From: Prorocentrum cordatum
Lineage: Eukaryota; Sar; Dinophyceae; Prorocentrales; Prorocentraceae
Reading direction: 5' to 3'
Length of the DNA stretch: 64,000 nt
Assembly (NCBI GenBank): GCA_963575745.1
Contig: CAUYUJ010011492.1
Location: 142,501-206,500 of the forward strand
A program made the position numbers and the translations under genes. The notes under the pieces were generated by a model, which searched no databases, was not told where the DNA came from, and saw only the letters and a program-made list of their open reading frames with translations. Positions 54,642-64,000 of the stretch are shown piece by piece; positions within the stretch are counted from its first letter, which is position 1, and each line of letters starts with the position of its first letter.

Positions 54642-55049
54642 GTTTCTAGCTGGCTAGCGGTCCAGGGTTCCCAGCAGTGCCCCTCCATCCAGGCTTCCAC
54701 CTCCAAGCGTCCACCTCCAGCTTTCGACTTAGGGGTATGATCTCCAGCTTCACGGGCAATCAAGACATCTGATCAGGCCTCGCTTTCTGATTCTCCAGCG
54801 CTCCGGCGCCGCACCCGCAGCACCCTAGACGTTGCTCATGTGCGGGCGTGCTTCCGTGCTTCCGTGGTTCCCTCTCTGCGAGGGCACGATGCGGAGGCCT
54901 CTCCATCAGCACGGACGGCTCTCACAGTTCTAGGCACGAGGAGCGGCTACCCATGCACGTCCATCGACAGGAAGGGGCAGCCAAGCCAACGCGGTGCCTA
55001 CCCAACGCCCTCAACGGCGAGACTGCCGCGCCCGCAACGGCCATCTAAG
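54642..55049. other. No recognised gene
   Basis: Unique sequence with one hairpin repeat at about 54955. Confidence 0.35.
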
Positions 55050-55242
55050 CGAAACGAAGAACGACATGAACATAAAGACTCAGAGGTCCGCGCGGATTTC
55101 TCGGATCGGCGCTGGAACCCCCTGGCGGCGCCTCCAGCGCCGCCCCTGGAGCGCTCCGCGCGCCAGAAAGAGGGGCCCAGCGTGGATCCGAAGAATCCAC
55201 CTCCGAGTTGTTATGCATGCTTGTATCATTATTCGTTCCCTA
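55050..55242. mobile_element. Family J element, copy 9
   Basis: AACGAAGAACGACATGAACA at the left and ATCATTATTCGTTCCC at the right, with GGTCCGCGCGGATTTCTCGG inside. Confidence 0.75.
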
Positions 55243-55339
55243 CATATGACCGTCTCGCGGCCCCTCAGGTCGGCCAAAGCTCCTTGCGCCCACTGGATTG
55301 CCTGGGTTGGGTGCCTATGCCAGTCCATCAATAGGGACG

Positions 55340-55867
55340 GGCATACGATCTCAGGCCACTGTCGCCCTGCCATCCACTCGTCAAGGAACTACGCATCGGG
55401 CGGGAAGTTGTTCGTGCTCATAAAACCCTGAGTGGCGGCCCCGTGCGTCCTTTTTGAACCATGCTCTTAACCAGTATCGAGTGGCGTCGGCACGGGGGAA
55501 AGGGGAGAGGCGAGGGACAAGCGAATCGCGCTCACGCCGCATCTAACACTCAACATGTGCCAAGTATACTTTGTCATGGTGTCGTTTTTTTTCTACCCGC
55601 CGACGGGTGTCATAGCGGATTCGGCCCTCCAAAGAGGACACCATCATGTCATGCGCACTCGTAAAAACAGAGCTGCGTACATGGGAGGAAGAGTTGGTGG
55701 GATGAGCAAGAAGACGAAAGAGAAAGTGGAGCAAAGAGAGAAAACGAGGACGCGGACGAACAGCAGGAGCAGGAATTGGAATGGAAGGAGCGGGAGGGGC
55801 AGGAGGACCAGGGGAAGGCGGAGGAGGGGAAAGAAGGGGGGCGACAACGATGTAATAATCGGATCCA
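55340..55867. other. No recognised gene; purine-rich
   Basis: 55680-55850 is GA-rich (GAGAAAACGAGGACGCGGAC) and leads into family H copy 2, as at 10 kb. Confidence 0.4.
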
Positions 55868-55985
55868 GAAAAGTGGCCCGCGCTGGGGCGAGAGTGTCAT
55901 TCTGAACGATGGGAGCGAAGCGCCGATCCGAACATGAGGCCCACGCTGCAGCCGGACACACGGGAACATCAGTTTGAAACACCGA
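55868..55985. mobile_element. Family H element, copy 2
   Basis: GTGGCCCGCGCTGGGGCGAG, GAAGCGCCGATCCGAACATG and CACGCTGCAGCCGGA match 10105-10235. Confidence 0.5.
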
Positions 55986-56267
55986 AAACACTCGGATTTA
56001 CAAAACAACGCACAGAGCATCGGCGTTAGACATCTTGTTTGTCAACATGATCAACGGAGAGGGCCGCTTCCGGGCAGCGTCGGAGGAGCGATCGTACACG
56101 CAAGCCGCATAGAAAGGATGAGTTTCCCTTACAGTCTGTGTAGCCCAGAATCGTTCGATATGGAACGGTTTTGACGTTTCGGAAACGGCCGATCGTTCAA
56201 GGCTGAACGATCCCCGCGGTGTCAGAAACCAACGCCGAAGTCGGCACGACACGAACCTGAAGCATTT

Positions 56268-56345
56268 CCCAGGAGGAGCAAGTGGAGGAGGAGGAGGAGG
56301 AGGAGGAGGAGGAGAAGGGAAAAGGAGGAGGAGGAAGGGGGAGGA
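56268..56345. repeat. GGA tract close to a 3' splice site
   Basis: GGA repeats end about 25 bp before the CGCGCAG acceptor at 56369. Confidence 0.9.
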
Positions 56346-56369
56346 ACGGGTACATATCCGCCCGCGCAG

Positions 56370-56456
56370 AGGCTCTCGCTGGACGACGTGCGGGTGGAGG
56401 GCGGGGCCAGCCTGGAACTCAATTCGACGCACCTGGGGCTCTTCACCGTGGACCAG
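56370..56456 (+). CDS. Possible later exon of the TULIP-like gene
   Basis: Acceptor CCCGCGCAG and GA-type donor GACCAG|GAGCTC. 29 codons, including RLSLDDVRVEGGASLELNST and HLGLFTVDQ, alternating hydrophobic residues like a barrel strand pair. The right edge borders the minus-strand LINE. Confidence 0.4.
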
Positions 56457-56479
56457 GAGCTCCCCCCTCTTCCCCCCGC

Positions 56480-56981
56480 CTCCGAGCTTGGCGAAGAAGT
56501 CCGCCCAAGCATTACCCATGAACCTCCAAATTTCGCCAGCACGCGTTCCTTGCTCAATTATCCTCTCCACACAGAGGTGCGCAGGAGTCCAGAGGAACTC
56601 GGGGCGCATAGCATGGCGAGCACATGCACGACATATGCTGCGCCAAATCGATGCGTGCGGGGCAAGGCCATGCTCAAGGTTGGGATCCCAACCCTGCCCC
56701 TCGCGAGCAAACGAAAGGTGATCACTAATTATGACGGGAGGCTGGTCTCCAGCAGGCCCCAGGGAAATTGCATCGAGCCCAGCCCACTTTTCTGACCGAA
56801 GGACCGATTGGAAGCGCCCTGGGAGCCCGCCGAACTTGGCTCTCAAGGGCCAGCCGTCCTCGGAGATCTCGACAGCGCTCCAGCCACATCGAGTGGCTTC
56901 GGGCACCGCACTGTGCAGCCCCGACCCGTCAGTGAACCTATATCTTCCCCAGGGACCGTCTGCGAGACCCCAGGTGAGCAC
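56480..56981 (-). pseudogene. RNase H domain of the LINE
   Basis: RYRFTDGSGLHSAVPE has the first catalytic Asp, LRSEKWAGLDAISL the Glu, VIISDHLSFAREG the second Asp and FMGNAWADFFAKLGG the last Asp. The D-E-D-D set is therefore intact although the element is broken elsewhere. The minus frame runs on past 56480 into antisense of the exon at 56370, which is not retroelement. Confidence 0.7.
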
Positions 56982-59000
56982 CGGCGGGCGAGCTCAGGGA
57001 GAGGCCAATTGGATGGGGAACGAAGGAAGCCCGTAGAGGAGAGGAACTCGATCCCAATCAGGAGGACCGATGTTGACATCGTACCCTTCTCTCCCGCAAG
57101 GCCTGCCTACGCGCCCAAACATCTTCCAGAAAACCCATGCTGCCCGCCTCCTCCTTCCCAGACACGAAGGCACACGAGCAATCATAGAGTTGGTGGCCCA
57201 ATGTGCTGTGAGGGGCTTGGCAGAAAGTGCAAGCAGCAGATGGGACCAGCCCAGCCGCATGCTTGCGAGCTGGTGGCCACAACCCTCCAGACCAGAGCGC
57301 ACGGAGCGACCCCTGCCGGCCACCCGCGGGGAGGGCCAGAATCGGGAGGCGCATCGCTCGACCCCAACAGTACTCTGAGCCCGTCGCTTCTGGCCAGTGG
57401 AAAGGGACCCTGCGCCAGAGCCAACGCTCCACACCATCGCGCAACAAGTTGCGGACCTCGCACGGCGAATACACATACAGCGAGATATGGTCTCCGAGGT
57501 CGGATGTGAGAAGGTGGGGAGCGGCCATGTCCCACCCGACCCTGCGAAGGGAGAGAAGAACGGCAGACATCGGCCCAAAGCATTGCCTCCAGGTCTCCTG
57601 GGCTCCGAGCTTACCCCGGATTGTGCTCCAAGCCCTCCTCAACATATTAGGGGAAGCCTACCATCCCAGAGCTAACACGCATACCTGGCTACAAGGGGGC
57701 ATGTGGCATCAAGAGTGGGATCATACAGCCTATCCTTCTGCGTGCACGTGTAAACTGTGAGGGAGGCCAGGCCACGCCTCGCGCCTACCAGTTCCCCTGC
57801 AAAAGAACGGAGTTTCATCGAGTTTCATCAGAGTGGTGCCAGTGAGGCCTACCACACCATCCCCATGACTACCCGACGGCAAAACCCCCGTGCGCCACAG
57901 AACCCAGACCTTCAGACCCCCAGCCCTCCTAATGGCGCGAAGACGGCCCCGCCTCCCAAGCACGGCCCCCAACCTCTTCCTCTCAAGGGCTCTGTGGGCG
58001 GTGCCTCCAGCAAAGGTGTCGTGGCCAAGATTCCGCGCCGTCCGAAACGCCTGGAGCTTCAGTCTGGCCGCTGTCAACTTCACAGCACGAGCTGCTCCCG
58101 TCGAGGACGCAAGACAACTGGCCTTGGAGGCCTGCAACAGAAACCCTAGCTGGCGGGTGTAGCCGGCGAAATCCGTGACAGCATTAAAAACAACCCCGGC
58201 ATATTTAGCCAGGATTCCTATCCACTGAAACGAAACATCATCCATGAGGCCTCGGGGCACCACACATTCGGATTCCCTCTTGAGCCTCTGGAGAGGCCGA
58301 ACGAGGAGGACCTGCATGAGAGTGGTGGCGTGGGAGCAGCCCGCCAAAATTCCCTGGAAAGTCGTGTAGGAACGGCTCAGGGAATTGAAACCTTTTGATG
58401 CGCCGAGGCTGTTGATAGTTACACACCAGCATCCACGCTAAACGCACAGGAAATCCTACGGCAACAGCCTCGGCCATCACAGCACTAAGCAAGACAAGCT
58501 CATAACATTTAATCATGCCGATCAGAACTGTCACTCAATGCTGGCCAGTGTTCCGAGCGACCTCAGCCTCCAAATTGTGAGCGAAAGCACAATCGAGACT
58601 GGAACGCCCTGGACCGGAGCCCCACAGGAGCTCACTACGATGCCCCCTTTCCCACTCCACCGAAACAGGCCTCCGAACCCTCCCCCACACCCTTATTAAA
58701 GTATGCATGAGGACAATCAGCCTGTGTTCGCCAGGCTTGTCCGGCTTCGGCAGCCTCACCATCTCCGTAGCCACCCGCCCTTAGGGCCAGCAGCAGAGTT
58801 TTTCGCACAACATGAAGAGGAGCGCCACCGTCTGCAGTGCCTGGTCGCTCAGGTGCCACAGACTGCACGGGGACTTGCGCCCAGGACCGGGGTCCCCCCA
58901 TTGCCCCCCGTATCAAGTGCACCCGCAAGGAGCCCCGAGAGGCCCGCACTCTTCCCATGTTAGCCCCGCCCCCAGTCGACGAGGGGTCCCAGTGGCTTCC
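56480..59000 (-). mobile_element. LINE-type retrotransposon, degenerate
   Basis: On the minus strand, in order: reverse transcriptase (58774-58535, MVRLPKPDKPGEHRLIVLMH then LIRVWGRVRRP; continued 58347-57730 with KASCLASSTGAARAV), a zinc-binding segment (57645-57058, ACTFCQAPHSTLGHQLYDC) and a terminal RNase H (56981-56480). This order is that of LINEs with C-terminal RNase H in dinoflagellates. Frameshifts and stops separate the parts, and the catalytic YADD-type motif is not readable, so it is inactive. No poly(A) or target duplication was found. It lies in an intron of the TULIP-like gene model, antisense to it. Confidence 0.75.
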
Positions 59001-59007
59001 CCCCTGA

Positions 59008-60060
59008 ATGCCCACCAGGGCCATCATGTATATGCTCCACATGTGTTCTGGGCCTCGTGGGGTAGCAGATAATCAAGATCAACTGGAGGCTCTCACAAGA
59101 TCCCACCCGTTCAATCTCCATGGTCAATGCATCGACATCGTCTTTGATGCGTCTCTTGGGGACCTACAGTCTGACCTAGGCATCTCTCTCTGGTTAGAGA
59201 TGCTTCGCTCAGGACGGATAGCTGAGGTCATCATGGGCTCTCCCTAGCAAGAGCTGGACCAATCCGAGAAACAGGCCAAAGCGCTCGCAGGGTCATCTAT
59301 GGGGACTTGGACACTTGAGTGACAGAGAAAACAAGAAGGTCTCTGCGGCCAATCAGCTCTTTCGCACGGCTCTTACCTTTCTGCATGAAGCTTGGATTCA
59401 CCAAGTACCTGCCATCCTGGTGCACCCTGCCCAAAGTGATTGGATTCCTGCCCCCCCCAGCGCATGGGCGTTTCAAGAAGTACGAGCGCTCTCAGCACAG
59501 CCGCATGTGAGCCTGCGCGCTCTTCATTTACGCAGATGTGGTGCCAGTGCTTGCCGTCCTACCTCTTTGTTGGCCGTCCACACCCCGTCCCTGTTCCCAC
59601 GGCCCGACTCGATGCAGGACGGACCCTTTTGCAACCATCTCCAGGGACATGCGGCCTTGGGCGGCCTCACTTCAGTTCACCCGTTGGGCCCTGCTAGGCC
59701 TCATTTGTTACCCTCAGGTCTTTGTGACCTCCTTGCGTCCACCATGTTTCAGGCTTGGCAACGTTGGCCGATCCTTGGCGGCCGATGCGACCAGTTACCC
59801 ACGGGCCAACCTTCCCGAGGGCCTCGTTGTTGGACCCTTTCCAGGGAGAAGAAGTTCAGGGAGGTTGTTGACCTTGGTTTTCCAGGATCTGATTGGTCAT
59901 TACCGTTTGGGCTACGCAAATGTTGCACCCCTCAGGACCCTTATGTGTACACAGTTGCAGGGTCAGAGTGTGCAGTGCACCGGCGGAGGTTATGCCCAGC
60001 TGTGCTGACCTATGAGTGTCCCCGTTCCTTCCACTCACCTTCGACTGCTGCTCAAGTTAG
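59008..60060 (+). pseudogene. Relict retroelement ORF with GDL/HPA/KPTxLL-type motifs
   Basis: A + strand reading, broken by stops near 59246 and 59322, gives FSGP-like CSGPRGVADNQDQLEALT, GDLQSDLGISLWLEMLRSGR then IAEVIMGSP, and in the next frame HEAWIHQVPAILVHPAQSDW, SAWAFQEVRAL and ACRPTSLL. The series SG.R...GDL...W...I..G.V..V..GPP, then HPA.S...SAW, then KPT.LL is one I associate with a retroelement-borne ORF common in dinoflagellates. The exact class (DIRS-like or other) is uncertain. Confidence 0.4.
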
Positions 60061-60387
60061 GTGTCTTTTATAGGGGGAAGGGCCTGTGCGGGAAGGTGTG
60101 CCGTGCTCACGAACAACGCCAGAGTCCGTTCTCTTTCAAAACCAGTACCGTTCAGGTGCTGCGGCCCAGCCGCGGCTCGTCTTTGACACTACCCTACACA
60201 CGGACGAAGGTATCTTCTTTTCCTTCCCCCTGTTCCAAGGCTTGATTCCCTTTTCGTGCGCCTGTGGCAGTAGTCCGTCGTGGAGACCTAGGCAGCTACC
60301 AGTGCTGCTTGCTGCTCTCTCCCTTTTGTTCTATTCCTTTTCTCTGCATCCCACCCCGTATCGGCATCAACCATCTTCGCCTGACCA
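60061..60387. other. No recognised gene
   Basis: Unique sequence; no motif. Confidence 0.35.
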
Positions 60388-60556
60388 TGAATGAATGAAT
60401 GAATGAATGAATGAATGAATGAATGAATGAATGAGGAGGAGGAGGACGAAGAAGAGGAGGAGGAGGAGGAGGAGGGAGAGAAGGAGGAGGAGGAGGAGGA
60501 GGAGGAGGAGGGAGACGAGGAGTATGAGGAGGGAAAGGAGGAGGAGGAGGAGCAAG
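60388..60556. repeat. ATGA and GGA microsatellites
   Basis: ATGA repeats at 60388-60433, then GGA repeats to 60556, about 28 bp before the next acceptor. Confidence 0.95.
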
Positions 60557-60583
60557 AGGCCTCTGTCTTGCCCCCCCCCCCAG

Positions 60584-60756
60584 CTGCCGGAGCTCGGCTG
60601 CTCCGCCCCCGCGCTGCGCTCGGCGGTGCTCCAGGGGCTGGCGCTGACGGTGGTGCCCTCGCGGTTGACGGTGCTGCCTCGGGGCGCGGCGTCGCTGGAG
60701 ATGGATATCGACCACATGGTCAACGAGGTCGCCGCTGCGCCTCCCTGCATCCTGAA
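60584..60756 (+). CDS. Possible last exon seen of the TULIP-like gene
   Basis: Acceptor CCCCCCCCCCCAG. Encodes LPELGCSAPALRSAVLQGLA, LTVVPSRLTVLPRGAASLEM and DIDHMVNEV. The right edge is a family A element at a GT (CTGAA|GTCGG), so the element would be the next intron. The gene may continue beyond it. Confidence 0.4.
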
Positions 60757-61013
60757 GTCGGTCGTTTCCCTCTACAGGAATAGTATTCAGAAATAGTCAA
60801 CGAATAACCTGGGGACCATTGTCTTACTATTGTTGACTAGGCTTGAGTATTTTTGAACAGCGATTATTTCTCTTCCAAAACCCCCTTCAGGAGGACATGC
60901 CCGACATAACTCCATCTTGCTTCCTCCCCAGATAGGGGAACGAACCATGATATCGACCCTGTGAACAACGAGTTCGTCGCGTCGCCTCCCTCCATCCTGC
61001 ACTCCCCAGATAG
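60704..61013. repeat. Tandem duplication of an exon end, one copy carrying an element
   Basis: GATATCGACC...CTGCATCCTG (60704-60754) recurs as GATATCGACC...CTCCATCCTG (60949-61003). Copy 1 is split by a family A element before CCTCCCCAGATAGGG. In copy 2 the same junction is intact (CACTCCCCAGATAGGG). Confidence 0.75.
60755..60908. mobile_element. Family A element in duplicated exon copy 1
   Basis: AAGTCGGTCGTTTCCCTCTA at the left and TTCAGGAGGACATGCCCGAC at the right. Flanks CTGCATCCTG and CTCCATCTTG are the target duplication, confirmed by the empty copy CTCCATCCTG. Confidence 0.85.
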
Positions 61014-61187
61014 GGTTAAGTCGGGCGTGTCCCTCTACAGAGGGAGTATTCCCAACTAGTAAAACATAGTCGGGACGACGTTTTGATATTTTTGGATGTT
61101 TTGGGGCTCTTGGGTGTGTGTGTGTGTGTGTGTGTTTATTTCTTCGCCTGAAAATTCGCCTGTAGGGGGACATGCCCGACCTAAATA
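61014..61187. mobile_element. Family A element after duplicated exon copy 2
   Basis: TTAAGTCGGGCGTGTCCCTC at the left and TAGGGGGACATGCCCGACCT at the right. It contains a short TG run. AGATAGGG before and ATATAAGGG after may be a mutated duplication. Confidence 0.8.
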
Positions 61188-61189
61188 TA

Positions 61190-61300
61190 AGGGAGCGAAC
61201 AATGACATACCTTTGAAAAGCTCGAGAACCCGCGCGGATTTCTCGAATCCGCGCGGACCTCCGAGTTGTTGCGTTTATGCCATTATTCGGTTCCTTACCG
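61190..61300. mobile_element. Family J element, deletion derivative
   Basis: TAAGGGAGCGAACAATGACA at the left and GCCATTATTCGGTTCCTTA at the right. The whole GGCGCC-rich centre is missing, so CGCGCGGATTTCTCGAATCC meets its complement directly. 111 bp. Confidence 0.8.
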
Positions 61301-64000
61301 GAAGAGTAAAATCTGCGTCGCCGGAACACTCATACAACATGTGTCAGTCTCCGCCCCAGGGGCGATTCGCGCACCGAAAGGAATATTATAGTATATGCGT
61401 CGTGGCGGGCGCTTTCTGGCCACACCGCTCGGGAAACGATATGCTACACGATGGATGTACTATATGCTCGGGTCGGACGCGCGCCTCCGAGTAAAGTGCT
61501 ACTATGTCTTCGTGCGTCTCATCAGAAGTACCGATGCCGCTAACCTTTGCCCGTTGGCCCCTTTTTCGGCCTCTTGGAATCCATGCCTCTTAGATGGGGT
61601 CGGAGTCGATGGGGTCGGAGGGTCGCGCCGCTTCGCCGATGCATCGGCGATGCGGCTCGATGTGGAGCCCGATGTTCTTCACACTGGAGTCGCCTAAGCA
61701 TCGCCAGTGTCGCCGATGCATGTGTACGATGGTGCAGACCTGGCCGGTGGCAGCGCCTGCGTAGCTGTACTGCGCGATGCCTTTAAGGCGCGCGCGTTTC
61801 TGGGGGCATCCCGACTCATAGTGCGGGCGCCGTCCCCCAGGGGGTGGACATATGCGGATTGGCTTTCTGGTTCGATCATCCCTCTCCCAGGTTATCCGCC
61901 GAGTTGGCTTTGTCCTCTGGGCCAGGCGACCGTCATCGACAGTCTCGGGAGGAAACTAAATGTGCCAAGTTGCATATGTGGGCAGTTCCCCGTCATGCGT
62001 CGATGGACACACCCACATCGGTCAACGTTTTTTTTTGCGCGGAGGAGATATTCCGATGACGCCCATTTTGTCAAGGTTCTTATGCTTATTCTCGATTCAT
62101 CCATTGTCCGTTTGCTTCCTCCCTTCCCTTCCCTTCTGCCTTGTGCGGCACGCCGCGCGTGCCGAACAAGCCGCCGCTGGACGTCGTGACGCATCTGAGC
62201 GCGCGTGCATTGCTTGCGGGAATTTACAGTATGTGATCGCGTTGCGGAGCTCGGGCGCCCTGGCAGAGTTTCATGGTGAACGGGCCCAGACTGGCCAGTT
62301 AGATGCTGTTTTCGGCTTACGATATCGCCTTCACAGGCGGCGGACCTTGCGCGGGACGCATGCGTCACCTCTCCCAGGCTCGAAAGGAGACTCGAGAGTC
62401 AGAGATGCTGAAAATGTACGGGTTGCGGACTTCCTTGCCCATTTGGACCGCGTGCAAGTCGCGCGGTGCACGTCGCGTCAGGCAAGCAGGGACCGATTTC
62501 TGCGCGCGCAGACGATTCCATGACTTAGAGCAGGTGCCTTGTTAGGATGCTGCGAACCCATGACTTCACACTTTGCCATCATCTACGCTCTTATTTGTCA
62601 AGAGGTAGTCCCGAAGCCGGCGGGGGCCATGATCACCCTCATGATGTGATTGGCGGGGTGAGATCGCATCTGTCGCTGTCAGGTTACTCTTCTCACGCAT
62701 TTTCTCGTTGCGGGCGCGCGGGCGCGGGCGTCTCCCATCGGAGGGGGGTCTTCCTCCCCCCTTCTTCCTCCTTCGTCCGGTCCCGCGGCCTCCGGGGGTC
62801 GCGGGGGCCTCTTCCCCGCGTCTCCCTGGAGTCGGGCCTGGCCCATCCTTCCATTATCTTCTTCTTCCCCCGTCAGGCAGGGCACCTCAAGCAGGAGGGC
62901 CGCAGCCCTGCAGAAACCTCTTGCAGGGGGTGGCGGCCCTGCAGGAACCTTCAGCAGGGGGACCGCGGCCCTGCGAACTGGCGCCTCCATGACAAGAGCA
63001 TGGGCGCGGCGCGCTCGCGGTGGTCAGCGTTCGACCGACGCGAGGGCTCGCATATTTCGGGGTGCGTGCCTGTTGATCGCGAGGTCCATTCGTCCTTCCT
63101 TTTTCTCCCTCCTTCTTTCTCCATCCCCCCCCGCGTCGTCTCGCGCCAGGGGGGCGGCGGCGCTTTCGGCGCCCCCTCCCCCGCTCGGGGCAGCTGAGCC
63201 CTGAAGGCCCCAGTTGTCGAGCTCGCTGCGTCTACGTCGTTCCCGCTAATCGGCCCGCGTTTGCGGCGTATGTCAGTTCTCCATAGGAACGCGCCCCTCG
63301 GGTCGAACGGGGAAAGTTCCGCCCCCCCCCACGGGCGCGCGTCGACACGTTCCTTTTCTCATGAATTTTCAAGTGTTTGCCATCCGTCTCGGTCGTTGTC
63401 GTCAGGTGCGTATCTTGTTAATCGATCGCACTAGTTGGCACCAGCGCTCCTCCTTCTCGCAGGTGTGCGTCTTGGCGTTTTTCCACGACCGCCGTTTTAC
63501 GATTGTTTTCACGGTGATGTTGTTTCTTTCTTTCGCCCCTGCCAGGCCCTGTCGGCGCCCCGCCTGCGGGCGCCCTCTGGGCAGTTGAGCCTTCAGGGCG
63601 CCTGTCGTCGAGCTCCCATCTTTTGCCTGCTTCCGACGCGCGTGTCCGCGCGTCGCAACGGGGAGGGCGCGCGCGCGATGGCGCGGGCCTGGCCGGCGGC
63701 AGCGCCCGCGCAGTTTTACCTCTCATTTCGCTGCGCGCTGCCCGCGAGTAAGGCGCGCGCGTTTCCGGGGGGCATCCCGACTCGTGGCGCGGGCGTTGTC
63801 CCCCAGGGGGTGGGCGCGTGCAGATTGGCTCTATGATGCGATCATCGCTCTCTCAATGCATCGCCGATGCATCGGCGACGCGGCGCGATCCCCCGACCCC
63901 GTCTATTCCGACCCCGTTTAAGGGGGCCTCGATAGGGAAGGCCTTTGTCGCCGCCGCTGGATTCGCATCGGAATCGCGGTCCGAGCGCGCCCGCGGGGAG
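61301..64000. other. No recognised gene; dispersed duplicate segments
   Basis: 61735-61890 and 63670-63845 are related (CTGGCCGG.GGCAGCGCC, GGCGCGCGCGTTTC, GTCCCCCAGGGGGTGG). 63145-63220 and 63540-63610 are also related. CCGATGCATCGGCGATGC-type palindromes occur at 61637-61650 and 63858-63880. GGGCCCTGCAG-like repeats lie at 62900-62975. No coding exon is convincing. Confidence 0.5.

Noticed and set aside
1-64000. tRNA, rRNA, bacterial promoters, ribosome binding sites or operons
   Set aside because: No cloverleaf with conserved T-loop, no rRNA-like stretch and no closely packed gene run was seen. Bacterial signals are not expected in this kind of genome.

Overview
The window looks like nuclear DNA of a dinoflagellate. 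A 22-nt stretch at 17504-17525 matches the dinoflagellate trans-spliced leader (SL) at 21 of 22 positions. Coding segments are very rich in G/C at third positions. Introns fit GA-AG, GC-AG and GT-AG boundaries. Retroelement remains are of LINE type with a terminal RNase H. Gene density is very low and repeats dominate. The high GC and abundant intron-forming mobile elements would suit a Prorocentrum-like genome, but the species is inference.

Genes. The best-supported gene is a pentatricopeptide-repeat (PPR) protein on the + strand (17616-20388, seven exons), about 90 bp downstream of the SL relic, so it probably began as a reverse-transcribed mRNA. All six of its introns look like inserted mobile elements. 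At four of them the target-site duplication itself supplies the splice sites. A second + strand gene model is built from exons scattered over about 50 kb (10810-11014, 12791-12920, 37672-37773, 43896-44315, 44625-44834, about 44981-45062, perhaps 52449-52575, 56370-56456, 60584-60756). Several joins are phase-consistent, and the protein resembles a two-domain lipid-binding TULIP/BPI-like family. If the model is right, the PPR gene lies inside its 24.7-kb intron. Other coding traces are an isolated exon at 2589-2732, a duplicated acidic segment near 2.0-2.4 kb, and weak minus-strand membrane-protein-like exons at 23.4-24.6 kb.

Mobile DNA. At least ten short families with terminal inverted repeats are named here A to P. 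Family A (about 150-190 bp, ends GTCGGGC...GCCCGAC, 7-11-bp target duplications) has 11 near-complete copies and 3 fragments. Family J is a foldback element with 10 copies. B, C, D, H, I, K, L, M, N and P have 2-4 copies each, some nested. Larger retroelement remains are a minus-strand LINE (about 56480-59000), a + strand RNase H fragment (38040-38660), a possible zinc-binding fragment (about 14.7 kb) and a retroelement ORF relic (59008-60060).

Layout. 0-10 kb: satellites with units of 152, 89, 73 and 42 bp and a CAGCCT array. 10-20.4 kb: two exons, repeats and the PPR gene. 22.6-32.2 kb: a tandem segmental duplication whose first copy has extra insertions. 33 kb: a 100-base assembly gap in a CTC tract. 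34-43 kb: degenerate repeats, one exon, an RNase H fragment, a large inverted repeat, a 42-bp array and a long GGA tract. 43-61.3 kb: exons among mobile elements, a cluster of hairpin repeats and the LINE. 61.3-64 kb: no recognised gene. I see no tRNA, rRNA, CRISPR or bacterial-type operon.
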